A DNA stretch of 64,000 bases from Sphaerisporangium krabiense. GTDB lineage: Bacteria > Actinomycetota > Actinomycetes > Streptosporangiales > Streptosporangiaceae. The stretch lies in assembly GCF_014200435.1 (NCBI RefSeq), contig NZ_JACHBR010000001.1, forward strand, positions 496,001 through 560,000. The letters are read 5' to 3'. Both the position numbers and the translations under genes were made by a program. The notes below the pieces were generated by a model. The model searched no databases, was not told the DNA's origin, and was given only the letters and a program-made list of their open reading frames with translations. Shown here one piece after another: positions 40,701 through 47,827 of this stretch. Each line of letters opens with the position of its first letter. The stretch's first letter is position 1.

Positions 40701-42180
40701 CGGCGGTGGCGCTGCCGATGGCGAGCGCGGCGCGGAGCCTGGTGCGCAGCGGGACGTTCCCGACGGGGACGATGTAGCCGCGCGTGAGCGCGCACAGCAC
40801 GAGTTCGAGGTGCCCGGAGGGCTGGGTGCCGACGATGCCGTCCCAGAAGGCGGCGTCGATGTCGGCGGCGCCGACGGCCAGCCAGGCGTTCAGCAGGGTC
40901 TGGACGTCGCCGGTGACGGGGAGGGAGGCGGGGCCGCCGCCGGTGTCGCCGAGGGCGCGCAGCCGGCGCACGGCCGCCGCGATGCCGACCGGCGGGGCGT
41001 CGGCGACGGGCGGCTGCCCGGCGGGCAGGCCGGGCGGGGACGGCGGCGGGGTCTCGGCGATGATGTGGGCGTCGCGGGCGGCGGCGAGCATGGTGCGCAG
41101 GCGTTCGTCGTCGGCGAGGATGGCGGCGCGGTACCGCTGGTCGGCGTCGTAGGTGGCGGGCAGCCCGGCGCCGAGGGCGTAGAAGTAGCGGGCGGGGACG
41201 GTGAGGCGGGACGCGGCGGGGATCGCGGTGAGGTTGACGCGGACCCGCTGGTGGCGCTCGCCCGTGGCGGTCTGGCCGGGCAGCACGGGGAAGGTGAGGC
41301 CGGCCTCGGTGGCGGCGGTGCTGCGCGCCTCGCACTCCACGGCGGTGGCCAGCGCGACGACGTAGGTGGTGAGCCGCTCGGCGTCGGCGTCGCCGGTGGC
41401 GTAGTAGGCGGTGAGCGTGGCCTCGAAACGGCCGCGCTCGGCGTTCTCGCCGTCGTCGGTCGGGGTGGTGTAGAGGGCGCCGAGCCGGCCGCCGGTGGGG
41501 CCGGGGAGCGGCCGGAACTTCTGGTTCCAGACGATCTCGCGGGCGACGTGGCGGGCCTGGTTCACCGTCAGCGGCGCCAGGGCGAGCGTGCCGGCGGGGT
41601 CGTCGCCGAGCACCCGGGCCACGGCGTTGAGCACCTGGTCGTACGGGGGCGCGGAGCCGTCGGCGGGCAGCTCGACGTAGGCGTCGGCCGGGTCGATCGC
41701 CCGGCCGGGCCCGGGCAGGCCGAGGTACAGGCTGGTGGGTTCGAGGCCGGGGAACAGGGCCCGGTTCCCGGGGATCGCCGCGCCCGTGGCCTCGGGCACG
41801 TTCATGTAGACGCGGCGGTCGACGATCGTGCCGTTCCTGGTGATCTCCAGGCGGATGTCGCGCGTGGCGTGCTCGGGGCGCGAGGCGGGCGGGTTGGGCG
41901 GGGCCACCGCGATCACGGCGGTGGCCGCCGCCTGGTAGGCGAAGCCGGTGAGGATGTCGAAGCTCGTGTGCTGGACGATCGTGGTGGACGGGTGCGGGAT
42001 CTCGGGGTGCGCGGGGTCCTGCGGGGCGGTGTAGGTGGCGGGGACGCCGATCTGCGCCTCGGGCGCGGACACGTTCAGATCGACGGCCCGGATGGTCAGC
42101 CCGGTGAGGAAGGCGGCGAAATCGGCGCCGGACATGGCCTCGCCGCCGGCGGGGAACAGGCGCACAACGATCAGTGACAT
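31723..42180 (-). CDS. Giant TcA-like subunit of a Tc (ABC) toxin complex
   Basis: A 3485-residue protein; TcA forms the pentameric pore that injects TcC effector. Well-studied TcA proteins are near 2500 residues, so this one is about 1000 longer, mostly at the N-terminus. The VRP1-like alpha-helical shell region begins near residue 710 (SPFGPVAYLHALLSL). A PA14-like beta sandwich lies at about 1600-1730. The ABC-toxin segment SRVEEAIGAVQTFVNR is near 2080, long channel helices at about 2870-2960, and PGHYMRRIRNVSLSIPCVVG precedes the TcB-binding domain (FRDERYLPFEYHGAVSRW, LHLNYTAREGG). Unusual Cys-rich (about 3128-3173) and His/Asp-rich (about 3333-3407) inserts interrupt this C-terminal part. 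ATG 42180 has an AAGAGG ribosome site. First gene of the two-gene Tc operon. Confidence 0.9.
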   Translation of the reverse strand: MSLIVVRLFPAGGEAMSGADFAAFLTGLTIRAVDLNVSAPEAQIGVPATYTAPQDPAHPEIPHPSTTIVQHTSFDILTGFAYQAAATAVIAVAPPNPPASRPEHATRDIRLEITRNGTIVDRRVYMNVPEATGAAIPGNRALFPGLEPTSLYLGLPGPGRAIDPADAYVELPADGSAPPYDQVLNAVARVLGDDPAGTLALAPLTVNQARHVAREIVWNQKFRPLPGPTGGRLGALYTTPTDDGENAERGRFEATLTAYYATGDADAERLTTYVVALATAVECEARSTAATEAGLTFPVLPGQTATGERHQRVRVNLTAIPAASRLTVPARYFYALGAGLPATYDADQRYRAAILADDERLRTMLAAARDAHIIAETPPPSPPGLPAGQPPVADAPPVGIAAAVRRLRALGDTGGGPASLPVTGDVQTLLNAWLAVGAADIDAAFWDGIVGTQPSGHLELVLCALTRGYIVPVGNVPLRTRLRAALAIGSATAAAAVQEPAWRAAFRDDPAWPANLPDFTRPGSDEERLTAFVAEVRKFFTLAATVTPVTSDAPGAPPLIRVPSGDPVNRFTAAYAARAGSAFVFGGSFDAGHRDAAVADVAQALFPGDARAPRRLDAALRAIDELTRLAAAVPEPVRFSVMEALYARGFTTRDQVAALTARAFRDALTGTVAFDLADAVMDAAGGPAGESSPQDEPFTPVNPDGCLVDCVPPAHRSPFGPVAYLHALLSLPLDATCDDPGSGEGGTLGGLVSARRGPLGDLAVTSANATTPLPVVDLVGECLEALAADPGSARGAVHDTATGDLAGHPLGGDDGHDPATLFAALPEHSTPAVPVAVPAAYEALRQDASHPLLPYVQGLDVNRSHLEALGTCRQEVARAFRRDITELALDPDLEPEGFRRHLWRLPLRLDLALEYLCLSREEYEIFYARDLSSGGDEGGVRVWRVYGFPGPRVGRVPWTRIVVQVPEFLERTGITWCDLIDLWRARVVPFGRLTPHGEGDGGEGEDPFPECEPCHLDRYALDFGRDPEGGLRRIAVVIRLWRLLRGARLPLTAGELADVIQVLGLFDSGGSVNPAFVRQLAALQLLRDEFGVPLRGLPPRHGATGTGRTPLLALWTGPDDPHWDWAVRALLDSVRRAAVRRYRCRPRPAEFLEVLAANLGPLSRLAGFDPDTPADTWHARPAHTLRFAEVLAKLYASDLGVGELLFLTTTDDHLQGDDPFPLQPPNEALDDPLGLPDDDGPGSLWSLRATLLAVNRDTEHEADGGDGTGSGHETAGSEDMTSAGDRTDSRGASGARDRADSGGASGAADVAATWTWTEIDATLRTRFGYAPTGSDPLYLLGARFFPSVLESEGVPVPQADRRWRVDLPGSPPAMWNTPADGPFRYAGGALTAGVPLRAADVIAKLARVRRLDPAERTAVRELVAGPRAVLAPFGFLFEDFEESLRHLSEEPDERRRFAHFQQAVARTVARCQAVADHLAAHVHAVTGHAREGTSAAAFRLLAHLHGDENRATGPWESADGHTPAVTWPRPTGGAFAALLALTGTGLLGEFVPSGAPGVVWRELRGPLRAFGVPGDVRDATNAPVPGVIPALDVTAGDAQGRFIVIRNGFAMSDAAADALGGAQGYTVRWTGSLLVEEAGRYAFWAGAPAPDGEIPSRDGAEGRRWRVVLRRGQRTWVLLAKDWPGRSDAPHFHVGLDLRRGAYDLEIEFARARPDFDDPDDIVAATTGFQLSYAGPDSGGEPVAVPRTRLYRRSQEPLTLDAGIEVLTGNERAGLAGRYTGSLRDIRRTYQRAFKALLLAHRLGLSAAPVADDGGSELDHLLARPDRFSGAAYHRDGGGFAVHLAGFDPDLLPVADPYLTPDPALDQRAAPSVPRRQALTDWWERLFDYTVVRAAARTSPERPLWLLFHESAEEHPDLEGDLLRYLGVSPARTPLVLRYRTDGSSTEITSDDLVDERWPVRVWHADLLLRKILRRFLVADVRAARPDLWADADPAAPPDQTSGNANLARFVADGLIENGRPRRYADLAALSDGLRARGRAALLAYLTRLDRVTLPTGEAARRAEQLAGLLLIDVEAGPCERASRVEEAIGAVQTFVNRARLGLEPGFTPAPGFLALWDARYARHHVWEACERRRAYRENWVDVDELAEARRSEAFAFLEDRLRRVTLTRPEPGGLEYWAAPPAPGHPGVQILQIRDPSTLHAVDPRGHGFQLLGTPDRHARPSWLAALGTPHGSPGHTDDEPGHPPGGVPGRPPGDGDGDQGGEGNGDGEGSERGAGAGLVWWVEAAVRLGTRFLRVAAAGEPPAEGVPGGLLFPDTAPSSCCAECGREHGPLVDEYYFWLADARWFAAPQQDSLWPWHDPEQLPTLLAWRGRDQVRLAWCRVHHGEFGTPRFSAEGVQVTGPAALLFTGRADDSLTFAVQNGQTPTGHPADPPPGFRYDLAADDAIALPQVPPPPPPLPPTGPVHPGGLPAYPYFAYHAPGAPLTPRDPYGPALAVAAALRAHCRPEAALRWYELAFDPLHGDASWLNCGRDTTGDDDAQDAPAGGRGRRGKAAQAAELRAHRDGVRARLGRCCADSTAASAERVRRRSITLHYLETLLEWGDAWLRHRPSPESFAQARVLFAAAARLLGERPRHVVEPDGSAPGRVDDFRPHPAPPNPRLLSLYDLVADRLALIRACLTAERPPARHMPYLGATGLVDGWIEPAGTAGTCQDDDVCLPASPYRFAFQIARARELAAYVRTLGSALQQAYERGDAEYLQSLRADHERQLQASAIALRQAQWRDADWQVQALAKTKQIAQTNRRYYAALVEAGLNRGENDYQALTEQSVASHGTGIPLEATGQALGFIPDIWLGVAGLGPLNANQLPLGTKLAGVFATAARIAGTVGTIASITAGERLTQAGWERREEEWRHQVEVLDLEIEQVERQILGAERRRDAALHELNDQRLRLEQALDVEQVLRDRLTGHALYLWLQRETAALYWRAYELALRGARQAQRAFNFERGHTGAEFLDTPLWDGLHEGLLAGERLELAVRRMEQTYLDLNVREYELVKHISLRLDRPLDFLRLQTTGACEIDLPEWLFDQDYPGHYMRRIRNVSLSIPCVVGPYTGVHARLTLLSSTTRVRPDLIRPPGECCPPEHDRGRERPSCGHGAGCGCRTACGCRTAAEPPGDGYTLLPGDPRAVREYAAREAVATSTGQADPGVFEVNFRDERYLPFEYHGAVSRWLLELPQENNRFDLATVSDVILHLNYTAREGGEALREAAARESRDRLPGDGLRVFDVEHDLPDAWYALQRRDRPRTLPLSLSRAMFPFRPDGEALRVEAVEFYIEAPHADPGHHHTIRYRPPRHPADHHSDDHGRHDHSSAEHAPGDRRSMDHGTDGRRPDGRRDHGDHGGDEPHRRGRREADEFEEVSCVASADWPGLFHGVLTGVGRGTLTDHESSLGTVEVPDAFGRVCRVWLLCGYVSTGCAPGRCACPGDGRPCGH

Positions 42181-42822
42181 GGGGACCTCTTCACTACGGC
42201 GTGAGGCCGCGTGCCGCGGCGGGGCTGGGCGGGATGTCACCACAGGCGCGTGGCTCGGCCTGAAGTTCGTGATCGTCAGTGGGGGGTCGCCGTCCGGGCC
42301 GGGAATTCGGTAAATGATCCTTTTTAGCGGATTTCACGCTCACCTTGGGGTCCTTAGCGCCACGCCCCCGAACCCATCAGATGCCTCTCGTACGTTATGG
42401 GAAAAGCTTGACGCCGTGAACACCCGAAATGGAGGCTCGACCGCATTGTTATATCGATCACCACAACCGCCCGTGCATTCGCACACGCAACGGGAATATG
42501 ATCGGATAAGCATGGCTTTGACATCATTCCGCGGGGCGGCCCCACTGGCACCACCTCTGGCCTCAGGCCCACACCCCTCGAAGGTTCCCCTGCTGGGCCC
42601 CGGATTCCGGTGCGGACGTGATCCTCGCCGGTCGCACGGACGGCTGACCGCCGGGCACATCCGGAGAGGTCACAGCAGGCCCGTCGCAGCCGTCCGGCGA
42701 ATGATGAGATCGGCGATCTAGATAAGCGGGATATGCGGCGCTATAAGCGGATAAGTCCGGACATGGGAGCGACCATGGCGCGAGTGACACGAGCATTTCC
42801 AGCGATCCCAGCGAGAATAGCG
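42181..42822. other. Long AT-enriched intergenic region upstream of the Tc operon
   Basis: No gene is supported here on either strand. The part from about 42300 to 42530 and from 42715 to 42820 is clearly more A/T-rich than the genome around it and should contain the Tc operon promoter. Direct repeats of an ATAAGCGG core occur at 42722-42729 and 42743-42750, 21 bases apart, and GGATAAG occurs again at 42504-42510 and 42749-42755. These may be binding sites for a regulator. Confidence 0.5.
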
Positions 42823-42889
42823 AAAAAGGGCGGCTTATACCCACTCGGCGACGCCCGGTCGACGGGCGCCGCCATGGATGAGCCGCCCT
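42823..42889 (-). terminator. Rho-independent terminator ending the Tad operon
   Basis: Nine-base perfect arms (AGGGCGGCT at 42827-42835 and AGCCGCCCT at 42881-42889) enclose a loop that itself can fold through CGCCCG/CGGGCG. On the minus strand the stem is followed directly by a run of T. It begins 7 bases beyond the TAA stop of the last gene of the Tad cluster, and it isolates that cluster from the Tc toxin operon downstream. Confidence 0.85.
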
Positions 42890-42895
42890 CTTCTG

Positions 42896-43870
42896 TTACG
42901 ACCGGTCGCCGCCCCGGACGATGCTCTGCACCTCGCCGACCGGAACGTCCCGCGAGGCCGTGACGCGCACGGGGGCGAACGCGAACCCGACGCCCTCCCC
43001 CGTCACCGTCCACTCGGTGGTGACCGTGAGCGTGTACGCCCCGCGCGGCTGGTCGACCGACGCGTGCAGATACCGGACGCCGCAGGTGAACGTGCCACCG
43101 GAGACGTACGGACGCCCGGTGGGGCCGCAGTCCGCCTTCACCTCGGCGCGGCTCCCGGACGTGCCGGGGTCGATCTCCAGGCGGGTCAGCCGGGCCGTGA
43201 CGGTCGCGGACATCACGCCGGGCAGCTCCGCCGTCACCGAGCGGACGGGGGCGCCGATCCCGGTGAGCCAGACCCAGGTGGGCAGGTTGACGTAGCTCCT
43301 GACGTCCGGGCTGAGGTTGATCTTCGGCTCCGGGACGGTCAGCGCGGCGCGGGCGAGCTGGTACAGCTCCTCCAGGGTGATCCCGCCCGGAGGCGTGCCG
43401 CCCTCGGGCACCCAGACCGCGCCCTGGAGCCCGGACCAGCAGGCCAGGCCGTTCGGGTCGGCGGAGTTGTAGGCCGGGACCCACCAGCGGCCGTCCTCGC
43501 CCACCTTGTCCTTGTACTGCTTGAGGAACTTGTCGAAGTCCTGCGCGGTGCCGGTCGGGTTGAGGTGGAACCAGTACTCCCTGACGTCCTCCTGCTTCTT
43601 CAGCATCTTGTCGGGGCCGTCGCCGGGCTCGTACCAGCAGGGACGCGGCACCCGGTAGCCGTCCGCCTTGCCTCCGAGGCCGTCGCCGCTGACGACGATC
43701 TTGGAGTTGCGCAGGATCACGCCGCTGGTCGGCCCGTCCTGGAAACCGTCACCGAACGGTCGGCCAGGGTCGTCGAGTGCGGCGGCGGGGCTCGTGAACA
43801 GGGCGAGCACGGCGAACACGGTGAGCATGGCGAGAACGGCGGCCGGGGCCGGCGTCGGCGGTCTTCTCAT
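42896..43870 (-). CDS. Secreted protein of unknown function, last gene of the Tad cluster
   Basis: I do not recognise the family. The 324-residue product starts with a classical signal peptide (basic MRRPP lead, hydrophobic core, cleavage near SPAAA-LDDPG). The mature part is Trp/Tyr-rich, with WYEPGDG, YWFHLNP and LPTWVWLTG segments and a few cysteines that could pair outside the cell. ATG 43870 is chosen because it overlaps the upstream stop as ATGA and has GAAGGA nine bases before it. Position at the end of the Tad operon suggests a role at the cell surface linked to the pilus. Confidence 0.8.
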   Translation of the reverse strand: MRRPPTPAPAAVLAMLTVFAVLALFTSPAAALDDPGRPFGDGFQDGPTSGVILRNSKIVVSGDGLGGKADGYRVPRPCWYEPGDGPDKMLKKQEDVREYWFHLNPTGTAQDFDKFLKQYKDKVGEDGRWWVPAYNSADPNGLACWSGLQGAVWVPEGGTPPGGITLEELYQLARAALTVPEPKINLSPDVRSYVNLPTWVWLTGIGAPVRSVTAELPGVMSATVTARLTRLEIDPGTSGSRAEVKADCGPTGRPYVSGGTFTCGVRYLHASVDQPRGAYTLTVTTEWTVTGEGVGFAFAPVRVTASRDVPVGEVQSIVRGGDRS

Positions 43871-44547
43871 CGGCGACATTCCTTCGCGCGCTGATGGGGG
43901 TAGGCGGCGTGCATGTACGTCCTGACGCGCCAGGCGCCGTCGTCGCCCCTGCGCACGCCCGCGGCCTGGAGGTAGACCGCGGCCGGAGGCCGGGTCCAGG
44001 AGGGCTGGGACGTGACGGGGCGCCCGCTGCCCGCGTCGGTGACCTGGATGCCGGACTCGTCCACGCAGGCGTCGACCTCCGCGCCCCGGCCGACCACCGC
44101 CGGCACCCGCAGCGCGTACACCTTGGCCGTGCCGGTGGCGGACTCGCGGCGCTCGCGGAACCCGCGCACCCACGTGTAGGCGTCCCGGGCCGCCTGCTCC
44201 TCGACGCTGCCGAGATAGGCGGTGTCCTCGCCGCCGGCGACGGCCTTCCACGTGCCGACGTAGGCGTCGGTGAACGCCTTGGCCACGCCCCGCTGCCCGG
44301 CGTCGAGCCCCGCGGGCCACTCGATCGACACGGTGAGGCCGGGGGCGGCCTCGACGGACTCGACCGACCCGGTGGACAGCGGCCGGGCCGCCCCTGGGGA
44401 CGCGCCGGCCGGGGACGTGCCCGCCGGGGAGGAGACGGCGCCGGGAGAGGACGCCGCGTCGCCGGCCGGGGTGAACGGGCGCTCGGCCTGGGCCGCGCAG
44501 CCCGTGACCAGCAGCGCGGCGGCGGCGAGCGCGGCCGGCATCCGCAT
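43867..44547 (-). CDS. Putative lipoprotein of the Tad cluster
   Basis: A 226-residue predicted lipoprotein with lipobox LVTGC after a short hydrophobic lead. A Ser/Pro/Ala-rich linker with repeated SPAG units precedes a globular domain of about 150 residues without a motif I can name (TVSIEWPAGLDAGQRGVAK). ATG 44547 was chosen to give a normal lipoprotein signal; the frame stays open upstream to 44712. It is coupled to the next secreted gene by an ATGA overlap. A 177-base gap separates it from the LysM-BTAD gene. Confidence 0.75.
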   Translation of the reverse strand: MRMPAALAAAALLVTGCAAQAERPFTPAGDAASSPGAVSSPAGTSPAGASPGAARPLSTGSVESVEAAPGLTVSIEWPAGLDAGQRGVAKAFTDAYVGTWKAVAGGEDTAYLGSVEEQAARDAYTWVRGFRERRESATGTAKVYALRVPAVVGRGAEVDACVDESGIQVTDAGSGRPVTSQPSWTRPPAAVYLQAAGVRRGDDGAWRVRTYMHAAYPHQRAKECRR

Positions 44548-44724
44548 GCCGACGAGGCTAGTCACGGTACGGGCGCGCCGACCACCGTTTCGCGTGGATC
44601 GATATGGTTCGCCGGGAAACGCCGGCCCGGGTGCCACCGTCGCCATCACACCTGTCCGTCCGTCGCTTCCGCCGGGGCCCGCGTCACGCGTCTCCGCCAT
44701 ACGTCTCGGCACACCTCTCCGTGC

Positions 44725-47700
44725 TCACGCCGACGGCATGGAGTGCAACCGCCAGGACGGCAGCAGCTCGTCGATGAGCGCCTCGGTCTCGGGGGCCATC
44801 CCGCCGCCGTAGGGATGCGAGGCCGCCCTGCGGTGCAGGCCGTCCACGACGGCGCGCAGCTGGAGCGGGTCACCGGTGGCGTGCGCGGCCCTGAGCAGGT
44901 CGCGCCAGAGCCCTTCGTCGTCGGCGGCCAGCAGCAGGCCGGCCCGCACCGCCGCCACCGCGCCCTCGGCGTCCCCGTGGGCCAGGCGCACCTCGCAGAG
45001 CCGGTGCGCGGCGTCCGCCACGCTCGCGGTGACCTCGTACTCCAGCTCGTCGGCGGCCAGCCAGGCGTAGCGCCCGCGCGGCCTGCCGTTGAGCAGCGGC
45101 CCGCGCACCAGGCCGAGGGCCCGCTCCAGCAGCATGGCCCGCGCGCCGGGGTCGTTGTGGGAACGGCGCACCAGCTCGCGGAAGAGCTGCCAGTCCGTGC
45201 GCACCTCGGGCCCGAGCCTGAGCCTGCCGGTGTCGTCGGTCCTGAGGTTGGGCCTGCCCTGGGCGTCGGCGCCGAGCCAGTCGGCGACCCGGGCGATCGT
45301 GGCGTCCCTGACGACGGCCTGCACGCCGCGCGGCCACAGGATGCCGCCGAGCACCACCGGGTGGACGCCCTGCGGGTGGGCGGCGAGGTAGACGACCATC
45401 TCGGTGGCCAGCTCCGCCCTGCCCTCCTCCAGCGGCGGCACCGGGCCGATCTCGACGGGCCCGAGGATGCGGACGTTGACCGAGGGCGGGGTGGTGAGCT
45501 CCTGGGGCTCCTCCTCGCGCACCGGCTCGCCGTCGCGGCGCCCGGCCGTGCGGAACAGCTCGATCACCGCGTCGTAGTGGCGCCGGGGCAGGAGCTGCGC
45601 CGCCACCGTCACGCCGAGCGCGTCGATCTTCGCCTTGCCGTCCTCGGTGATCTCCCACGTCCAGGTGGGGTGCGGGACCTCGCCCGCGATGACGTACCCG
45701 GCGGCCATGCGGGCGCCCGCGCGGCCGAGCCTGGCCAGGCGCTCGGCCTCGCCGGGGTCGGGGGCGATCGCCGACAGCAGGAAGTGCGGCGGCCAGGTGG
45801 GGTCGGCGGCGCGGCCGTGCACCCGTCCGGTCAGCACCTCGCCACCGGACGCGGTCACCTCCTCGGCCCGGGACTCCAGGTCCGGCAGCGCCTCGGCCAG
45901 GCTGCCCACCGCGCGCACCCGGTCGGGGGCGATCATGGTGAGGTCGGCGCCGAAGCCGACGAGCGTGACGCGCATGCCGTCGGACCAGCGGTTGGTGGCC
46001 AACTCGACGGCCAGCGCCGCGAGCGCGTCCCGGACGCGGTGCCCGGTGACGGCGATCACGCCGTGCGCGGCCTCCAGGTCGACCAGGACGCGGCCGGACT
46101 CGGTGACGCCGAGCGAGACCAGCCCCGGGTACGGGGCCGGGACGTCGGCCAGGGCGTGCTCGTCGATGCCCCGGCCCTCGTGGGCGGGCAGCCGCCAGGT
46201 GCGTCCGCCGTCGTGGGACTCCCAGGGCGCGGGCGCGTCCGGCTCCGGCGGGTGGATCCACAGGTCCAGGCCCCGGGCGGACAGGTGGACGGCGTAGATG
46301 GTCGGCGGGACGCGGCCCTGCTCGGCCAGCAGCTTGCCCAGCAGGCGCAGGCCGTTGTCCAGCACGCGACTGCCCGGCGCGTCGGACCCGAGGCGCAGCG
46401 CGACCTCCGCGCTCGCGGCGTCGCCGCGCGGCCGGGGGAGGCGGTACCCGAAGGCGCGGTTCCAGAGCTGCTCGCGGCGGCGGCGCCCGAGCGCGGCCAG
46501 CAGCCCGGCGGCGGCCAGCGAGCCCCCGGCCAGGTAGTCGATCAGGTCCAGGCCCCCGCCGGTGTCCTGGGTCTCGGTCCGGTGCGACCGGTCGGCCTGC
46601 GGAGGCCGGTCGGCGTTCTTGACGGACGGCACGGCCGTCTCCTTGGCCGCGGGCAGGTGGTAGGAGCGGTGCGGGGCCGGCACGGGCAGGGCCGTGACCT
46701 TCCTGCCCTGCTCGGCGGCGTCGCCCGTGCCCGGCCGTCCGTCCGCGTCCTCGCGCCCGGCCGTCCCGGTGCCGCGGCCCGCCGTGCCGGCGTCATGGCC
46801 GTCGGCACCCGTCTCGCCGCCGGTCGTGCCGGTGTCGCGGCCGTCGTGCGTGCCGGTCCCGCCGACCTGGTGGCGGCCCGCGTCCTGGACGATGAACTGC
46901 GTGCGGCCGTCGGCCTCGACCGGTTCGCCCGCGTGCCGCCTGAGCGTGGCCTCGCGGGTCTCGTCCGCCGGGACGACGTGGACGCCGCGCGCGTCGTCGG
47001 GCATGTCGAGCACCCAGCCGGGCCTGATCAGGTCGGCCATCTGCAGGCGGGCGCCGTCCGGCTGCGTCGTGTGCTGGTTGAGCCGGTAGATCTCCGGGTA
47101 GCGCCGTCCGTCCCCCAGGCACTTGTCGGCGATCTCCCACAGGCTCTCGTGGTGGCGGCCGTGCGGGGGCTGCACGACGTACACCTTCTTCACCTGGCGC
47201 ACCACGTCGAGCGTGGCCGTGGACGCCTCCGTGCTCTGGGAGCCTTCCGCGGCGGCGGCGGCGCCGGCGGGCGCGGCGAGGGCGGCGGCGACCACGGCGG
47301 GCCTGGCCGGCGGCGGGGCGTTGCCGAAGGCGGCGATGGGGACCGCGGCGGCCGACACGGTGAAGAGCATCAGCGCGGCCGAGACGAGCCGGTTGGCCAG
47401 CGCCTGCGGCCCGCCGGAGAAGGGCACCCGGGCGGGCATGCCGATCCTGCGGATGCCGGCGTACACCTCGACGATCACGCAGACGACGAGCTGGAGCCAG
47501 GTGAGCCAGACCAGCAGCACCAGGATCGCGATGGCCGTCCCCATGCCGATCTGCCGGGTGAGCAGGTCGCCGTTGAGCAGCTCGGGCGGCAGGGGCGGCC
47601 CGGCGAAGCGCAGGAGCGCGTACGGGACACCGCCCATGAGCGCGGCCAGGGCGACGAGCGCCGCGAGCCCGGCGAGGACGTCGCCAGGGGTCCTGCGCGG

Positions 47701-47760
47701 CCGGATACGCGTGATCTGCGCCTGCGGTGTCCCTCTGGACGGCGCGCGCGACGCGGTCAT
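44725..47760 (-). CDS. Membrane LysM-BTAD protein of the Tad locus
   Basis: A 1011-residue multidomain protein. Hydrophobic helices lie at about 28-45, 68-90 and 120-140. A LysM-like domain follows at about 190-257 (ESLWEIADKCLGDGRRYPEIYRLN), expected to bind peptidoglycan. A Gly/Thr/Asp low-complexity segment sits at about 297-355 and another membrane helix at about 400-420. The C-terminus (about 760-1000) is a winged-helix plus BTAD/TPR region of the kind found in SARP-like regulators. ATG 47760 has a GGAGGGAAC ribosome site. Proteins with this layout occur in actinobacterial Tad loci; a wall-sensing or scaffold role is inferred, not shown. Confidence 0.85.
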   Translation of the reverse strand: MTASRAPSRGTPQAQITRIRPRRTPGDVLAGLAALVALAALMGGVPYALLRFAGPPLPPELLNGDLLTRQIGMGTAIAILVLLVWLTWLQLVVCVIVEVYAGIRRIGMPARVPFSGGPQALANRLVSAALMLFTVSAAAVPIAAFGNAPPPARPAVVAAALAAPAGAAAAAEGSQSTEASTATLDVVRQVKKVYVVQPPHGRHHESLWEIADKCLGDGRRYPEIYRLNQHTTQPDGARLQMADLIRPGWVLDMPDDARGVHVVPADETREATLRRHAGEPVEADGRTQFIVQDAGRHQVGGTGTHDGRDTGTTGGETGADGHDAGTAGRGTGTAGREDADGRPGTGDAAEQGRKVTALPVPAPHRSYHLPAAKETAVPSVKNADRPPQADRSHRTETQDTGGGLDLIDYLAGGSLAAAGLLAALGRRRREQLWNRAFGYRLPRPRGDAASAEVALRLGSDAPGSRVLDNGLRLLGKLLAEQGRVPPTIYAVHLSARGLDLWIHPPEPDAPAPWESHDGGRTWRLPAHEGRGIDEHALADVPAPYPGLVSLGVTESGRVLVDLEAAHGVIAVTGHRVRDALAALAVELATNRWSDGMRVTLVGFGADLTMIAPDRVRAVGSLAEALPDLESRAEEVTASGGEVLTGRVHGRAADPTWPPHFLLSAIAPDPGEAERLARLGRAGARMAAGYVIAGEVPHPTWTWEITEDGKAKIDALGVTVAAQLLPRRHYDAVIELFRTAGRRDGEPVREEEPQELTTPPSVNVRILGPVEIGPVPPLEEGRAELATEMVVYLAAHPQGVHPVVLGGILWPRGVQAVVRDATIARVADWLGADAQGRPNLRTDDTGRLRLGPEVRTDWQLFRELVRRSHNDPGARAMLLERALGLVRGPLLNGRPRGRYAWLAADELEYEVTASVADAAHRLCEVRLAHGDAEGAVAAVRAGLLLAADDEGLWRDLLRAAHATGDPLQLRAVVDGLHRRAASHPYGGGMAPETEALIDELLPSWRLHSMPSA

Positions 47761-47827
47761 CCCAGTTCCCTCCTTCGTCTCCCCGAGCCTGTCTGCGCGC
47801 GGTGCGCGGATCCCGCCCGCGGGGCGG

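Noticed and set aside
35408-41335. A 1975-residue open frame on the minus strand in another phase of the TcA gene
   Set aside because: Arg/Pro/Ala-rich sequence with no motifs; the overlapping frame encodes recognisable TcA domains from end to end.
42314-42721. Possible small genes on both strands in the Tc upstream region, including a Cys-containing frame ending near 42340
   Set aside because: No ribosome sites, no actinomycete third-position GC bias and no recognisable family. The stretch fits a promoter region better than coding sequence.
42733-42963. A 76-residue plus-strand frame across the terminator
   Set aside because: It runs through the terminator and into the antisense of the secreted-protein gene, with no ribosome site.
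44725-47760. Calling the LysM-BTAD protein a SARP antibiotic regulator
   Set aside because: The BTAD region is shared with SARPs, but membrane helices, a LysM domain and the Tad context argue against a soluble pathway-specific activator.
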